Source of the DNA: Holophagaceae bacterium
GTDB taxonomy: Bacteria > Acidobacteriota > Holophagae > Holophagales > Holophagaceae
Reading direction: 5' to 3'
NCBI GenBank assembly: GCA_003158505.1
Contig: PMJK01000149.1
Coordinates: 1-7,712, forward strand
DNA: 7,712 nt
This document shows, one piece after another, positions 6,363 to 7,712 of this stretch. The position numbers were made by a program, and so were the translations under genes. Within the stretch, counting starts at the first letter, position 1, and every line of letters begins with the position of its first letter. Below the pieces are notes generated by a model. That model saw nothing but the letters and a program-made list of their open reading frames with translations, ran no database searches and was not told where the DNA came from.

Positions 6363-6364
6363 GA
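6361..6364 (+). promoter_or_regulatory. Ribosome binding site of the acetyltransferase gene
   Basis: AGGA overlaps the TAG stop of the preceding gene and lies 7 bases before ATG 6372. The in-frame GTG 6366 is too close to it, so ATG 6372 is chosen. Confidence 0.5.
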
Positions 6365-6371
6365 AGTGGCC

Positions 6372-6956
6372 ATGGAGAAACCAGCGTACATTCACCCCAC
6401 TGCCGTGGTCGACGAGGGGGCCCAACTAGGCGAGGCCACCAAGGTCTGGCACTTCTGCCACGTCTACCCCAAGGCCGTGATAGGAAAACACACCATCCTG
6501 GGCCAGAACTGCATGGTGGCCAACGGCGTCACCATCGGGGATTTCTGCAAGATCCAGAACAATGTCAGCCTCTACGAGGGCGTGATCCTCGAGGACTATG
6601 TCTTCTGTGGCCCCAGCATGGTGTTCACCAATGTGACCACCCCCCGTTGCCTCTTTCCCCGCAACACCACGGAGGATTACCTCACCACGCGCGTGAAACG
6701 GGGTGCCTCTATCGGCGCCAACGCCACCATCGTGTGCGGAGTCACCTTGCATGAATGCGCCTTTGTGGCGGCCGGGGCCGTGGTCACCAAGGATGTACCC
6801 CCTTACGCCATGGTGGCGGGTGTCCCGGCCCGGGTGATCGGTTACATGTGCGAGCGGGGCGAACGGCTGGTCTTCAATGCTGCGAACGAAGCCCTCACCA
6901 CCTACGGTCAGCGGTATCGGAAGAACACCGAAGGCATCGTCAGCAAGGTGGTTTGA
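6372..6956 (+). CDS. wbpD: UDP-GlcNAc3NA N-acetyltransferase (WbpD/WlbB type)
   Basis: This 194-residue acetyltransferase has a left-handed beta-helix built from hexapeptide repeats. It would use acetyl-CoA to acetylate the 3-amino group of UDP-GlcNAc3NA, giving UDP-GlcNAc(3NAc)A. The sequence starts YIHPTAVVDEGAQLGEATKVWHFCHV, followed by repeated turns such as AVIGKHTILGQNCMVANGVTIGDFCKIQNNVSLYEGV. It then has LEDYVFCGPSMVFTN, the loop PRCLFPRNTTEDY, and RRGA-like KRGASIGANATIVCGVTL. The end is AFVAAGAVVTKDVPPYAMVAGVPARVIGYM, the usual acetyl-CoA-binding end of the family. These segments closely match what I recall of Pseudomonas WbpD and Bordetella WlbB. The length is normal. The gene starts nine bases after the upstream stop, and its TGA shares one base with the ATG of the next gene, so translation is probably coupled. 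Related hexapeptide enzymes act on other amino-sugars, but the four-gene context supports this role. Confidence 0.9.
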   Translation: MEKPAYIHPTAVVDEGAQLGEATKVWHFCHVYPKAVIGKHTILGQNCMVANGVTIGDFCKIQNNVSLYEGVILEDYVFCGPSMVFTNVTTPRCLFPRNTTEDYLTTRVKRGASIGANATIVCGVTLHECAFVAAGAVVTKDVPPYAMVAGVPARVIGYMCERGERLVFNAANEALTTYGQRYRKNTEGIVSKVV

Positions 6957-7712
6957 TGAGCGTGCAGACGCAAATTCCCATTCTCGACCTTCAGCCCCAG
7001 ATCCAAGCCCACTGGGATGAGTTCAATGCGGCCTTTCAGCGCGTGATGCGGTCAGGTCAGTTCATCCTTGGGCCCGAAGAGAAGGCCTTCGAGCAGGAAT
7101 GCGCCGCCTACCTGGGGGTAAAGCATGCCATCGGCTTGAACTCTGGAACCGATGCCCTCTACATCGCCTTGCGGGCGCTGAATATTGGTCCCGGAGATGA
7201 GGTCATCACTACCCCCTTCACCTTCTTTGCCACCGCTGAGGCCATCAGCCACGTGGGCGCCACGCCGGTCTTCGTGGACATTGAGGAAGATACGTTCAAC
7301 ATCGACCCTGCCCTGATCCCGGCTGCGATCACCGCGCGCACCAAGGCGATCATTCCCGTGCACCTTTTTGGGCGCCCCTGTGACCTGGACCGCATCCAGG
7401 CCGTCGCAGACAAACATGGGCTGAAGATCGTCGAAGACTGTGCCCAGAGCTTTGGTGCCACCTGGAAGGGGCGGAAGGTCGGAATCATGGGCGCCTTCGG
7501 TTGCTTCAGCTTCTTCCCAACCAAGAATCTCAGCGCCTTTGGCGATGGAGGCATGATCACGACCGACGATGACGAACTCGCGGCGACCGCACGCATGCTC
7601 CGCGTTCACGGCAGCCGTAAGAAGTATTTCAACGAGGCAGTCGGTTACAACTCACGCCTGGACGAACTGCAAGCCGCCATGCTGCGGGTGAAATTGCCCC
7701 ATATCGATCTCT
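6956..7712 (+). CDS. wbpE: DegT/DnrJ/EryC1 aminotransferase, WbpE/WlbC type (partial)
   Basis: The first 252 codons of a PLP-dependent sugar aminotransferase; the gene runs off the window end without a stop. The start MSVQTQIPILDLQPQ is followed by RSGQFILGPEEKAFEQE. Next come AIGLNSGTDALYIAL (cofactor phosphate-binding region), GDEVITTPFTFFATAEAI, ATPVFVDIEEDTFNIDP, IIPVHLFGRPCDLDRI and KIVEDCAQSFGAT (Asp that binds the PLP ring nitrogen). GCFSFFPTKNLSAFGDGGMI contains the Schiff-base Lys190. The end of the window, LRVHGSRKKYFNEAVGYNSRLDELQAAML, is also typical of the family. It would transfer an amino group, normally from glutamate, to C3 of the 3-keto UDP-GlcNAcA made by the WlbA-like enzyme. 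ATG 6956 overlaps the previous stop (TGATG) and AAGG lies 7 bases before it. Reaction specificity is inferred from neighbours; the family is certain. Confidence 0.92.
   Translation, partial: MSVQTQIPILDLQPQIQAHWDEFNAAFQRVMRSGQFILGPEEKAFEQECAAYLGVKHAIGLNSGTDALYIALRALNIGPGDEVITTPFTFFATAEAISHVGATPVFVDIEEDTFNIDPALIPAAITARTKAIIPVHLFGRPCDLDRIQAVADKHGLKIVEDCAQSFGATWKGRKVGIMGAFGCFSFFPTKNLSAFGDGGMITTDDDELAATARMLRVHGSRKKYFNEAVGYNSRLDELQAAMLRVKLPHIDL

Noticed and set aside
5607..6425. Long open frame on the minus strand (272 codons) opposite the 6-dehydrogenase gene
   Set aside because: It is the mirror of a highly conserved plus-strand gene in GC-rich DNA. Its composition (many His, Val and Gly) matches no family I recognise.
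7052..7609. Minus-strand open frame opposite the aminotransferase
   Set aside because: The plus strand carries a clear DegT-family enzyme with all its motifs. The gene simply has no stop before the window end.
1..7712. CRISPR arrays, tRNA or rRNA genes
   Set aside because: No short regularly spaced repeats and no tRNA- or rRNA-like sequence were seen. Nearly all of the window is accounted for by protein genes and the rpoC-tail repeats.

Overview
The window is GC-rich bacterial chromosome. It joins the end of an RNA polymerase operon to the start of a surface-polysaccharide locus. A Gram-negative (diderm) host is indicated by an outer-membrane Wzi-like beta-barrel with a signal peptide and by a Wzz-type chain-length protein. 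The overall impression is compatible with Acidobacteriota (Holophaga/Geothrix-like), but that is a guess that only a database search could settle.

Layout, all genes on the + strand. (1) 1-849 is the 3' end of rpoC, closed by a 12-bp GC-rich hairpin with a GCGA tetraloop (873-900). (2) 911-1060 is a leader without a convincing promoter. (3) 1061-2686 is a Wzi-like outer-membrane protein. (4) 2722-2947 is a second copy of the last ~55 codons of rpoC together with its stop codon and terminator. It has no start codon. It lies exactly 2037 bp from the first copy with no indels, so the Wzi-like gene is bracketed by direct repeats made from the rpoC tail. (5) From 2977 to the window end is a tightly packed operon: a Wzz-like polysaccharide co-polymerase, then four sugar-nucleotide genes whose junctions overlap or are 4-20 bp apart.

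The four sugar genes together fit the known WbpA-WbpB-WbpE-WbpD (WlbA/B/C) route. UDP-GlcNAc is oxidised at C6 to UDP-GlcNAcA (5040-6362). It is then oxidised at C3 (3972-5021), transaminated at C3 by a PLP enzyme (6956 to the window end), and N-acetylated by a left-handed beta-helix acyltransferase (6372-6956). The product would be UDP-GlcNAc(3NAc)A, a precursor for O-antigen, capsule or exopolysaccharide. The Wzz-like protein would set the polymer length, and the Wzi-like protein could hold or help assemble the polymer at the cell surface.

The most unusual item is the rpoC-tail duplication. Its coding part is almost identical between copies (134 identical bases in a row, then two synonymous changes). 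The untranslated part has 12 differences in about 61 bases, including two base-pair-preserving double changes in the terminator stem. That pattern suggests recombination with DNA from a related lineage, or an insertion that regenerated the rpoC 3' end, rather than a recent tandem duplication or an assembly error.
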